This document shows, piece by piece, positions 1-6,554 of a DNA stretch of 8,436 nucleotides. The stretch is from JAJOKK01 sp965370555 (lineage in GTDB: Bacteria; Bipolaricaulota; Bipolaricaulia; UBA7950; UBA9294): positions 1 to 8,436 of the forward strand of contig CBDUVB010000060.1 of the NCBI GenBank assembly GCA_965370555.1. Reading direction: 5' to 3'. The stretch's first letter is position 1; every line of letters begins with the position of its first letter. The notes below the pieces were generated by a model that ran no database searches, was not told the origin of the DNA, and was given only the letters and a program-made list of their open reading frames with translations. The position numbers were made by a program, and so were the translations under genes.

Positions 1-827
1 GCGCCACTCACGTATGAGCGCTCCATGACGATAAGGTCGAACTCCGATGTGATGTGCCTGACATAGACCATCCCCGGCACTCCATTATCTCCCGACTCCC
101 CTTCCGGCGGGGTCGCGAACATCGGCTCGGTGACGTAAACGTACTCACCGATAACCACAGACTCATCACCGCTCAGATCGTATTCAATCAATCGTACCGG
201 AGTCCCTGACTCTGGAGTCGACACCTCGCCATCCTGTACCAAGGCCTGCTCGTTCATCACGTACAGGGTGGCATAATCAGGGGTAATCGCACTCGCTTCG
301 AACGAGAAATTACTCCTGACACCCCGCACCTGCTCTTCACCGTCGAAGAGAGGGATAAACTTCTCAGGAACCGGGATCTCGCTAAGAAACTTGCCGTCCG
401 GTGAGAATATACGCACCCACGGCTTGTTCTCCAAGTCTCTCTCAGAGGAGACGATAAACCCATTAGGCATCCAGAGCACGTCTTCACCGTCAAGCGTATT
501 GGCCTCGTACGGCCGACCATCCGGCGCCTCAAGATGCACCACGCTCACGACATCCACGCTGTGAATGCCAGCCTCATCAAGATCGATTTCGAGCTCGTAC
601 AGCACTCCAGGTGGATCTACGTTCTCCCCTTGATCGTCGCAGATCGCGAAGAAAGCACCGGTCTCGGAGAGGCTGAGTCCCGAGATTTCCCCAACGTTGA
701 TTCCTTCAAAAGCCCAGCCCTCGTTTGGGGGTTCGAAACTTCCTAAATAGTTGAGATCCACCGCGAATGCAACAGATCCAAACAGTAAACAGATTGATAC
801 AAGCAGCACAGATAATCGACGCGCCAT
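1..827 (-). CDS. Secreted phytase-esterase-like (Phytase-like domain) protein, C-terminus cut by window edge
   Basis: The first 275 residues are visible and the 3' end is outside the window. Residues 1-22 form a Sec signal peptide: basic MARR, a hydrophobic core around residues 5-19, and an AFA cleavage site before VDLN. The mature part matches the family called 'esterase-like activity of phytase', a beta-propeller-like fold. Landmarks are GEISGLS (46-52), AICDDQG (61-67), SSERDLENKPWVRIFSPDG (127-145) and NFSFEASAITPD...LYVMNEQALVQDG (173-200). The protein should be exported; its substrate is unknown, and phytase or esterase activity is a family label rather than proven. I chose the ATG at 827 because GGAGG lies five bases upstream (832-836). 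An in-frame ATG at 845 would add MIKGGK but would place that ribosome-binding site inside the gene. It is probably transcribed alone, since the gene upstream ends more than 200 bp away. Confidence 0.82.
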   Translation of the reverse strand, partial: MARRLSVLLVSICLLFGSVAFAVDLNYLGSFEPPNEGWAFEGINVGEISGLSLSETGAFFAICDDQGENVDPPGVLYELEIDLDEAGIHSVDVVSVVHLEAPDGRPYEANTLDGEDVLWMPNGFIVSSERDLENKPWVRIFSPDGKFLSEIPVPEKFIPLFDGEEQVRGVRSNFSFEASAITPDYATLYVMNEQALVQDGEVSTPESGTPVRLIEYDLSGDESVVIGEYVYVTEPMFATPPEGESGDNGVPGMVYVRHITSEFDLIVMERSYVSG

Positions 828-923
828 TTTGCCTCCTTTAATCATGATTCCGGCCTGTTCTCACCACGCCATTCGCATTTTCCAAGCAACCTTTTCCGCG
901 ATCACCTCCTTCGAGCAATTATA
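828..923 (-). promoter_or_regulatory. Promoter and leader of the phytase-like gene
   Basis: On the minus strand a perfect TATAAT box lies at 923-918, but the -35 region 17-18 bases upstream is poor (TTTTTC). Transcription would start near 911. The leader would then open almost directly with AAGGAGGTGATC (911-900), a 12-base complement of the usual 16S rRNA 3' end. No start codon lies at normal distance from that element. A second, ordinary ribosome-binding site (836-832) serves the gene itself. The -10 call is visible in the sequence; the transcription start is inferred. Confidence 0.45.
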
Positions 924-1049
924 TAGATTGGAGCCGCGGTGAAAAAGTTGGACTACCTGACGCGCTGAATCGGGAGCAACCAGTCTGATAAGGTCACCTT
1001 GGAAGAAGAGAGCTGATCAAAGTAATTAATGGGCAAGAAAGTGATGGGG

Positions 1050-2498
1050 CTATAGGCGTGCCAGATTCCTCTCCGCTTGCCCAAGCAGATAAATGAATAT
1101 GTGAGCCGGGATCTTGAGGATCTGGGTACCGGAATCGCCGCAGGATTGCACACCAAAGTCCGTATCACGTTGGGTTACCCAATACGCATAGCTAACGTTC
1201 TCGCGTTCGCAGTAGGCGCGGATGCCGGCCTTCTTCAGAATGGATGCCTCGCTACGATACTTCACCTCTATTGCGATGCGGTAGCTTGGGCTATCGATCA
1301 CAATATCCACTTCCTTATTCGTACTGGAATCCCGCCAGTACCCTATCCGTGGGTTGTCTGCATAGTGGTAGGATATGAGGTGCCTTAAAACCACGGTTTC
1401 CACGATCATTCCAAGCTCATCGGGGCGCGTGAGTACATCCTCGCCCCTCAACAGAACGGCATTCCGCAGAGCTGCATCTGCAAGGTAGATCTTATAACGA
1501 GCCTTGAGCACTTTCTTGCCTCCAGCCCGAATGGGAGGCAATCTATATACCAAGCCAGTACGTTCGAGCGCTCTGAGATGGCTGGATACGGTGGTGGGGG
1601 AGACCTCCAGCGCATCAGCAACGGTCTTGACCTCAAAGATACCGCCTGTGTGTGTGCACAGGTAGAGGAACAGCCGCTCAAGATCGTCAATGTTCCGCAC
1701 ACCAAAGAGAGCGCTCATATCTCGTTTGAGAACGCGATCCACAACATCTTCGCGCAGAAGCCGCTGAGCGAGCGTCGTTGAAAGCATGGCGGTCTCCGGA
1801 AAGCCACCAACAAGAAGATATTTCTGGAAGGCGGGAAGAAGTGGGCGACTTCTAACAGCCAAATCGGCAAGGTGAGTTGAGTCGCTCTCGAACAGATACC
1901 GAGGGTGCAGATCTTCAGGTATGTCTGCCTCTGCAGAACCGCTTATTCGGATGAACTCGTAGAACGACAGTGTGGGAATCATAACGCGGATCCAGCGTCC
2001 TACTCCACTATCTATTGTTGCTTCCTGTTGCACGACAGTTGCCGAACCGGTAGCAAGGATTTTGTATTCAGGGTGATGATCGATCAGCTGCTTCAAATGC
2101 TCATCCCAGTCTCGCGAATACTGAACCTCGTCAAGAAGAAGCAGTACGGGCTTTCCCTCAGGGTATATCGTACTGTGGTAGAGATGGAGCAGCTCTGGGA
2201 GAGAGACAAGTTTCAAGAACGGATTGTCGAGGCTGAGGTAGAGCACGCTAAGAGGGGGCCACGAGCTCTTCTCTCCGAGAGCAAGATCGTTTGCGATCTG
2301 TCGCAGTATGGTTGTCTTGCCTACTCTTCGCGGCCCTGCCAGTAGAACGGCACGTTTAAGGGTCGGATGTTCAAGATAGCTCAAGCAAGTGTCGTAGGCG
2401 ATTCGATGAAAGGCTGGGACATCCTGCCTCTCCCCACGCCACCACGGGTTATATCCTCGAATGACGGCCAACAGCTCATTTTGATCGATTATTCCCAT
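1050..2498 (-). CDS. AAA ATPase with winged-helix and DUF4143 PD-(D/E)XK-like C-terminal domain
   Basis: This 482-residue protein belongs to the widespread AAA_14/DUF4143 ATPase family of cytosolic proteins of unclear role. The Walker A motif GPRRVGKTT spans residues 55-63, Walker B LLLLDEVQ 119-126, and a sensor-1-like ATGSA 149-153. A winged-helix segment (TVADALEVSPTTVSSHLRALERTGL) covers about 292-316. The DUF4143 domain follows, with a restriction-endonuclease-like core: acidic residues near 367, KEVDIVI with D398, and AIEVKYR with E411 and K413. Length and layout are normal for the family. The frame stays open upstream to a TTG at 2558, but that TTG is the -35 box of a promoter, and the ATG at 2498 has GGAG five bases before it, so I start there. 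The gene stands alone and is followed by about 220 bp before the next gene. Nuclease activity is not established for the family. Confidence 0.9.
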   Translation of the reverse strand: MGIIDQNELLAVIRGYNPWWRGERQDVPAFHRIAYDTCLSYLEHPTLKRAVLLAGPRRVGKTTILRQIANDLALGEKSSWPPLSVLYLSLDNPFLKLVSLPELLHLYHSTIYPEGKPVLLLLDEVQYSRDWDEHLKQLIDHHPEYKILATGSATVVQQEATIDSGVGRWIRVMIPTLSFYEFIRISGSAEADIPEDLHPRYLFESDSTHLADLAVRSRPLLPAFQKYLLVGGFPETAMLSTTLAQRLLREDVVDRVLKRDMSALFGVRNIDDLERLFLYLCTHTGGIFEVKTVADALEVSPTTVSSHLRALERTGLVYRLPPIRAGGKKVLKARYKIYLADAALRNAVLLRGEDVLTRPDELGMIVETVVLRHLISYHYADNPRIGYWRDSSTNKEVDIVIDSPSYRIAIEVKYRSEASILKKAGIRAYCERENVSYAYWVTQRDTDFGVQSCGDSGTQILKIPAHIFIYLLGQAERNLARL

Positions 2499-2529
2499 TT
2501 GATCTCCGTGTTCTCCAGAATCCGATTTA

Positions 2530-2558
2530 ATACTACTACGATAGTGTTTAATTGTCAA
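2530..2558 (-). promoter_or_regulatory. Sigma70-type promoter of the DUF4143 ATPase gene
   Basis: The minus strand reads TTGACA (2558-2553), a 17-base spacer, then TAGTAT (2535-2530), four of six matches to TATAAT. Transcription would start near 2523, about 25 bases before the ATG at 2498, leaving room for the GGAG ribosome-binding site. A perfect -35 with ideal spacing at the right distance from a gene start makes this the best promoter in the window. It also argues against the longer TTG start for the ATPase. Confidence 0.65.
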
Positions 2559-3211
2559 CTTATCGCTAGCATGATAGAAACTTTGGGGTCACATCTTCTT
2601 TATGCACCACCAAAGGTGGTCGTTACTCAGCCGTACAACCTCGCTTCCTGCACTATCCACCGATCTCCCAAAACGAAGGTACGCAGCATAATAGCAGCAT
2701 TGGAAGAAATACATGATCGTGGAAGGTCACACATGATTCATGAGCGGGGGGCGGACCTTTATTCTTAGGATTTGTGTGATGGGCTGAGATTACGGTGGTG
2801 AGGAAGTTGCGTTTGGATCACCAAAGGGCTGTCTACAACCTCGTCAGCCGTGGCAATGCACGAGAGAGGCTCTTCTCTTGCAGCGAGAACCGGGCTTGGC
2901 TTCTTGAAACCTTGACAGTACCATCGAGCATCGGACAAAAGGCTTCTGTGGATTGCTGCGCTAGAACCATCCGCGTAATCGCGAAACGGATGTATGGAGC
3001 CGGAAAGCATAAGAATGAACGACTGGAGCCATTGACGTCGAAATCTCCGCATCTACTCATGCTTCCCCACCCCGTTTCTTCGCCCAACTCATAATTTGTG
3101 GTGTCGCAAGACAACCTACGGACTAAAGACGCTTCGGCCAAGTTTATGTGGACATTCATGCATCGATGGACATTGCCGTCTGCGTCTTCATCCTCGGCAA
3201 TTGGGTACTCG
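2559..3211. other. Intergenic stretch between the nuclease-like gene and the ATPase gene
   Basis: Apart from the transposase remnant, this stretch of about 650 bases holds no gene I can support. It contains a short hairpin, ACCACC-AAA-GGTGGT (2606-2620), without a T run on either side. It also has a GGGGTCAC (2585-2592) and a GGGGGCGGACC (2747-2757) resembling the GGGGTCAGACC-type sequences often found beside RAYT genes. These may be worn ends of the mobile unit. Open frames on the minus strand here look like chance extensions, with no recognisable protein. Confidence 0.4.
2795..3094 (+). pseudogene. N-terminal remnant of a REP-associated tyrosine (Y1/IS200-like) transposase
   Basis: An open frame of 99 codons starts with GTG GTG AGG AAG. 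Residues 1-40 are clearly the start of a RAYT transposase: MVRKLRLDHQRAVYNLVSRG followed by NARERLF and a charged ENRAWLLETL helix, the counterpart of the family's 'RKLR...YHV.SRGN.R..IF...RE.FLE.L'. After about base 2914 the frame no longer resembles the family. The metal-binding HxH motif and the catalytic tyrosine helix are absent in all three plus-strand frames as far as I can read. Intact family members have roughly 150-300 residues, so this is a truncated, inactive relic. It is the only coding signal on the plus strand and lies head to head with the ATPase gene. The exact 3' limit is unclear. Confidence 0.72.
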
Positions 3212-4594
3212 TCACTCAGATTCGGTTTCGACATCACTCTGAGAGCAGGGGCCAGCAGAACCATCAGCTTGTACAGGTTCAATCTGCGTTTCTGAGCTCG
3301 GATCTGTGTCCAAGCTTTCACTCGGTTGTAGCTTCGGCGCTGCGGGTTGCCATTCGCGAATATGCTGGACAACATCTCCGTAGAAGTCATTGAGTGTCTG
3401 TAGAACCGAGTCGATGAACGATCGATTCCCAGATGAGCGTTTTGTTCCCATTGATCTAGAGAGCGAGACAGTGAACGATACGATTTCTCGATTGTCAACT
3501 GGAACAAGCAGAGAACTATCAGATCGGACATTGCCGAGCAAATCTGACATGGAGGTTCTAGACCTGTTTCCCCAACTGTCCAAACGCACATCAGGCGATG
3601 AAGCCTTCAATTGGCGCACGAGCCAGTTGATTCGTGTCGTAGGACGCCCTGTCTTTGGAGCGCCCACTGCTACAGATGCGACGATTTGTTGAGCTCGAAG
3701 GTCTGCATTAAGAGTGATATCGCTTACAGTGTTCGGAATGCGGATCGCTCCAGGCATCAAGCCTTCTGTCACCATGGCATCCACGATGTTTGCACTCCGA
3801 ATCGACAGGTCTTTCCTCTCCTTGACTGCCAAGATCTCTTGGACGTCAGCTCCCAGTTTCCGCCCCAGGCGCAGAGCCACGAATGAGACCAACTCCTCCC
3901 ACTTACCCGCCACTTCAATTGCTTTCTTATCAGATGAACGCAAAGTTCCATTCTTGACCGCATCACGTACACCAACCCAGGATTCCCCCATGTCACAGAA
4001 GTCAACTGCCCCTGCATTTGAATGCTCTAAGTATCGAATCAACTCACCGAGGATCCATGCCTGATCGGGATCTGCTACGCCGCGGTGGGCTTTCTGCAGC
4101 ACTGCCTCCGTCAACAATCGTGACCATGAGATATGGTACAAGGCGACCTTCCTGAGTTTTCGCTTATCAACCTCAACAGGGTGTTCGCCAGGGATTTTCG
4201 CAATTTGGTTTGAGATCGTTATCACACAGTCGATGCCTAACTCCTTGGCAAGATCTAGGTACGTCTCAATCTGCTCTCTCTTGAGTTCGTTCTTGCCTGT
4301 TTTTACTTCAAGCAAACCTCCCCAGGAGCGTTTCCCACGAACAACCTGAATTAGCCCATCTGGACGCACACTCCGGCCGTCCGCCAACTCAAGAGGGACT
4401 TCGATGAAGGCGCTCAATTTGCCCTTCGGAGCCCCAAATGGGCGCGTGAGTGCTACGCCGAATTCATCAACTGCATACAGCACAGCAAGCAGAGCGGAAA
4501 CTGCTCTTCGCTCCCGTTCCTCAGCATTTCGGATGCCGGAGACTGGGATTAGTCGTGCTGACTCCCAAGAAGTAGAATCGAGTTTATCCACCAT
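3212..4594 (-). CDS. Uncharacterised protein with PD-(D/E)XK nuclease-like core
   Basis: This protein has 460 residues. Its N-terminal third has the pattern of a PD-(D/E)XK nuclease: FIEVPLEL (63-70), RPDGLI with D79, GLLEVKTG with E96 and K98, then QIETYLDLAKELGID (108-122), equivalent to the Q-containing helix of Cas4/RecB-type nucleases. I recall this family only as unnamed conserved proteins; DNA cleavage is inferred from the motifs. Residues 143-193, including KRKLRKVALYHISWSRLL and GVADPDQAWILGELIRYLEH, form a second conserved-looking block. The tail (about 417-460) is acidic and rich in S, Q and E, probably disordered. No signal peptide or membrane segment is visible. I start at ATG 4594, which has AAAAAGGAG five bases upstream; an ATG at 4639 would add 15 residues but lacks such a site. 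It appears to be a single-gene unit. Partners, if any, are not evident. Confidence 0.75.
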   Translation of the reverse strand: MVDKLDSTSWESARLIPVSGIRNAEERERRAVSALLAVLYAVDEFGVALTRPFGAPKGKLSAFIEVPLELADGRSVRPDGLIQVVRGKRSWGGLLEVKTGKNELKREQIETYLDLAKELGIDCVITISNQIAKIPGEHPVEVDKRKLRKVALYHISWSRLLTEAVLQKAHRGVADPDQAWILGELIRYLEHSNAGAVDFCDMGESWVGVRDAVKNGTLRSSDKKAIEVAGKWEELVSFVALRLGRKLGADVQEILAVKERKDLSIRSANIVDAMVTEGLMPGAIRIPNTVSDITLNADLRAQQIVASVAVGAPKTGRPTTRINWLVRQLKASSPDVRLDSWGNRSRTSMSDLLGNVRSDSSLLVPVDNREIVSFTVSLSRSMGTKRSSGNRSFIDSVLQTLNDFYGDVVQHIREWQPAAPKLQPSESLDTDPSSETQIEPVQADGSAGPCSQSDVETESE

Positions 4595-4756
4595 CGTGTC
4601 TCCTTTTTCACGCGAGCACAGGATATGCTTGTTCAGCACTCCAACCGTTCATCTCCCTGCTGGCATTCTTGTTGCAAGGGTATCTTCTTGGGTACTGACA
4701 AGTGGTTTTGCCCCTCCCTTTCTTCCGCTAACTTATCATTGGTACTCACGCAAAAC

Positions 4757-4785
4757 AGCCTATCAATTGGCAGCAACAAAGTCAA
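4757..4785 (-). promoter_or_regulatory. Possible promoter for the PD-(D/E)XK protein gene
   Basis: The minus strand shows TTGACT (4785-4780), a 17-base spacer and TAGGCT (4762-4757). The -35 is good and the -10 weak, three of six. It would give a leader of about 155 bases before the ATG at 4594. It lies in the 275-bp gap after the preceding operon, where a promoter is expected. Confidence 0.3.
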
Positions 4786-4869
4786 GTTCACGTACGAATG
4801 AATTCATTGATAGGAAGAAGGACACAGCGAGTTACTCGTATGCAGCACTTTTCGGCAAAGATAAGAAGT

Positions 4870-5322
4870 CTATCGCTCCAACGGGCGCTCGACGTCCTGC
4901 GCCTCCATCTGGAAGCATTGTCTGCCTGCATTGTGGGACCAGACATGCTCGTAGGGAACATCACGACTCCTCACATCCATTTCGCTTGCGAAGATGGCAC
5001 ACAACTCGTAGCTGTCGTGACTGAGTACTCGATATTCGTAGGCGGCGCCGGTTTCGGGATCAGCCAGCTCGCGTACAATCCGTTCTTCGTTAGATAACTC
5101 TCCCAATGAGGACGGCAACATGCCTTCGCGTGTCCAATACGCGTCCAGCGCATACGCAATCTCACGTAGGTCAGATACTCGCCGCTCGTCCAGTCGACGC
5201 AAGCGTTCTTGTGCGGGGGAATCGAGCAGGATGACCCCGACGATCACTACAGTCAGAACCGCAACAACAAGGCTGATGGCCACAATGAGCCTGACATTGA
5301 TGGGCTTGCAGGGCTTCGTCAT
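4870..5322 (-). CDS. Single-pass membrane protein with pseudopilin-like architecture
   Basis: This 150-residue protein has a short polar N-terminus, one strong hydrophobic helix (residues 11-33), and an amphipathic helix (RLRRLDERRVSDLREIAYALDAYW, about 40-63). After that come GMLPSSLGEL (67-76), DPETGAAYEYRVL (88-100), SYELCAIFASE (104-114) and GRQCF (133-137). The order helix, 'LP.SL..L', 'DP.TG..Y.Y' and late cysteines resembles type II secretion/type IV pseudopilins, but no prepilin peptidase site is evident, so a pilus role is not claimed. The two cysteines (108, 136) could form a disulphide outside the membrane. Its ATG overlaps the stop of the DUF5671 gene (ATGA at 5322-5319), so the two are translationally coupled and probably work together. 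I rejected a start at 5358 because it lies inside the upstream gene and gives an unlikely extra N-terminus. Confidence 0.72.
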   Translation of the reverse strand: MTKPCKPINVRLIVAISLVVAVLTVVIVGVILLDSPAQERLRRLDERRVSDLREIAYALDAYWTREGMLPSSLGELSNEERIVRELADPETGAAYEYRVLSHDSYELCAIFASEMDVRSRDVPYEHVWSHNAGRQCFQMEAQDVERPLER

Positions 5323-5969
5323 GCTTGGGTCTCCCGTTCTTCCTGGCGCAAATCCCACAGGTAATAGCCGAAGATCCCACCTGCAATGACAGCGACGGTG
5401 ATCACCTTCAGTCCGACGCGCAGGCTCAGTTCACCACCCAAGAAGTTGTACACAAGCGTGGTCAAGTCACCGATGATGACACCGGCGGCGACAAACAGGG
5501 TCATGTATGTGAGCCACTTGCGAACTTTCGAGGCGCGCTTGCTAGGGTCACGCTTGATGGATCGGCTAATCAGCAGCGACAGATACAGGAAGATCGGAAA
5601 TGCGATGACCAGCGAGGCCACTGAGAAGCGAATCGCCTGCCGCGCGGAGTCGGCGAATTCGGCGTAAGCAGCCGGGTCGGGGAAAGCAAGGTTGATGAAC
5701 TGAAAGATGAGGCGCCCGAAGTTGAAGGTTGCGAGATACAGGGTCGTGAACAGAACAAGGTACATAAACGCTTCGCGTGCTGAGAGATACAGCTTGGGCC
5801 TCGGTATGGGAATCGGAAATTCGTCGATCTGGGCGAAGGCAGTCAATGCACCCTTCACTTGGTCGGGCTTCCAGCCCGCCTGCAGCAAGGCATTCTCAAT
5901 GTCCGCACGCGACAGGCCGCGCGCTAAGGCATCCTTGACAAAGCTCAGCAGTTCCTCATTGATAGCCAT
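5319..5969 (-). CDS. DUF5671-type four-helix membrane protein with N-terminal UBA-like domain
   Basis: The protein has 216 residues. Residues 4-46 form a small three-helix unit of the 'ALARGLSRADIENALLQAGW' type, seen at the N-terminus of many bacterial membrane proteins and UBA-like in appearance. Four hydrophobic helices follow at about 66-92, 114-136, 152-176 and 187-206. The spacing, the REAFMYLVLFTTLYLATFNF segment and the FPDPA loop (96-100) fit DUF5671, whose function is unknown. A basic cytosolic loop (RSIKRDPSKRASKVRKW, 136-152) sits between helices 2 and 3, and the C-terminus is charged (DLRQEERETQA). The start at 5969 has GGGAGG six bases upstream (5976-5981). It is the first gene of a two-gene operon; I saw no convincing promoter in the sequence before it. 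Confidence 0.78.
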   Translation of the reverse strand: MAINEELLSFVKDALARGLSRADIENALLQAGWKPDQVKGALTAFAQIDEFPIPIPRPKLYLSAREAFMYLVLFTTLYLATFNFGRLIFQFINLAFPDPAAYAEFADSARQAIRFSVASLVIAFPIFLYLSLLISRSIKRDPSKRASKVRKWLTYMTLFVAAGVIIGDLTTLVYNFLGGELSLRVGLKVITVAVIAGGIFGYYLWDLRQEERETQA

Positions 5970-6362
5970 GTCCGTCCTCCCTCTTCTTCGCTCAGTTCAA
6001 CGCAAAGATTGTCGCTAGTCAGCTTACAGGCGTGTTGGTTCTCAGGCAAATTCGCGCATATGCCTGTCGCCTCCGTCACTTCATGATGGTGTCTTCGTCA
6101 GATGAATTCGCCAACATGAAGCAGTGATGCATGATGAGAGAAGGGTAATGAGAAAGAGCAAAAGCACTTTCTCGCAAAGACGCAGAGAACAGCAAGAAGA
6201 GGGGGGAAAGAACAAGGATCACAGGCATGTCTTAGCGATCTTGGTGTCGCGACACCTTGGCGGCTTGAGTGAGAGCAACAAACGAGCGAGAGAACGGCAT
6301 TCTGTCATTTGCGGTCAGGAATTCGTTACCCACCCCAAACAGCAAAAAGCCTACTCTTTTCC
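5970..6362. other. Non-coding stretch upstream of the DUF5671 operon
   Basis: I see no gene in this stretch of about 390 bases. It contains the leader of the DUF5671 gene, a purine-rich section (6150-6215) with CTCGCAAAGACGCAGAGAA at 6171-6189, and a perfect 14-base palindrome GGTGTCGCGACACC at 6243-6256. The purine-rich motif resembles a short repeat ('CTCTGCGTCTTTGCG' on the other strand) that I recall scattered between genes in many uncultured bacteria. Only one copy is in the window. Confidence 0.4.
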
Positions 6363-6419
6363 CGAATCCCTGGCCTCTTGCAGGTTATGCAAGCGCTCTC
6401 CTAGCTGAGCTAAGGCCCC
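6363..6419 (-). pseudogene. Truncated tRNA-Ala-like gene (5' part only)
   Basis: Read on the minus strand from 6419, the bases follow a tRNA in order: acceptor 5' strand GGGGCCT, TA, D arm GCTC-AGCTAGGA-GAGC, G, anticodon arm CTTGC-ATAACCT-GCAAG (6393-6377), variable AGGCC, T stem AGGGA and the start of the T loop, TTCG. Everything up to TTCG closely resembles bacterial tRNA-Ala, whose anticodon arm is often CTTGC-ATGGCAT-GCAAG. The 3' T-stem strand, the acceptor 3' strand and a discriminator/CCA region are missing; what follows cannot pair. The anticodon position reads AAC (Val-type), not GGC or TGC, another sign of decay. It is therefore a non-functional remnant. Confidence 0.7.
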
Positions 6420-6426
6420 AATTAGC

Positions 6427-6554
6427 AGCTTCATCCGCTTCGCTAGTCAGGTAACACCTCGCAGAAGACTCGTTCAAAGTTCTGGTAGCAGACCTTCTCC
6501 ACTTGACGAGCGCGAAGCCCGGCTGCGAGGAGTAGATCTGGGATCTTGTCGTAA
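6427..6554 (-). repeat. Direct repeat copy A (dipeptidase 3' end)
   Basis: These 128 bases align without gaps to 7270-7397 at an offset of 843 bases, with about 16 mismatches (roughly 87% identity). The repeat runs from 16 bases past the stop codon back into the last 36 codons of the dipeptidase gene. Similarity ends abruptly after GTAA on the coding side. Confidence 0.85.
6443..6554 (-). pseudogene. 3' remnant of a second M19 dipeptidase gene
   Basis: The last 36 codons and the TAG stop of a peptidase M19 gene survive here: YDKIPDLLLAAGLRARQVEK, then VCYQNFERVFCEVLPD. This is the C-terminal helical segment (metal-free end) of the intact neighbour at 7286-8320, and only two of the 36 residues differ (A for T, E for G). 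About 12 nucleotide differences over the same stretch give so few residue changes that most are silent. The fragment thus seems to come from a paralogue that was selected for some time before it was broken, rather than from a recent copying event. Upstream the frame stays open to 6877 but the sequence is no longer dipeptidase, so no functional protein is expected. Confidence 0.85.

Noticed and set aside
900..911. GATCACCTCCTT on the plus strand as a possible 3' end of a 16S rRNA gene
   Set aside because: The bases before it do not match the conserved 16S helix 45 region; the match is just the complement of a Shine-Dalgarno sequence.
2833..3591. Long open frame (252 codons) on the minus strand overlapping the start of the 700-bp gap and the end of the nuclease-like gene
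   Set aside because: It overlaps the better-supported 3212-4594 gene in another frame, has no ribosome-binding site, and its composition shows no recognisable domain.
4759..4814. Inverted repeat CCTATCAAT / ATTGATAGG with 38 bases between arms, plus the 12-base palindrome AATGAATTCATT
   Set aside because: A 9-base inverted repeat at this spacing is expected about once or twice in a window this size, and no T run or known site accompanies it.
4404..5024. Plus-strand open frame of 206 codons across the start of the nuclease-like gene and the gap behind it
   Set aside because: It lies opposite two supported minus-strand genes, is rich in R, S, P and T as antisense frames tend to be, and matches no family.
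6012..6022. Third copy of TCGCTAGTCAG, also found at both dipeptidase tails, as a further repeat remnant
   Set aside because: Similarity does not extend beyond the 11 bases, and several 11-base matches are expected by chance in a window this size.
6243..6256. Perfect 14-base palindrome GGTGTCGCGACACC that could be an operator
   Set aside because: About one such palindrome is expected by chance in every 16 kb, it has only one copy here, and no regulator gene lies next to it.
6344..6361. AAAAG-AGTAGG-CTTTTT after the tRNA fragment as a terminator
   Set aside because: The stem contains a single G-C pair and is too weak for a rho-independent terminator.
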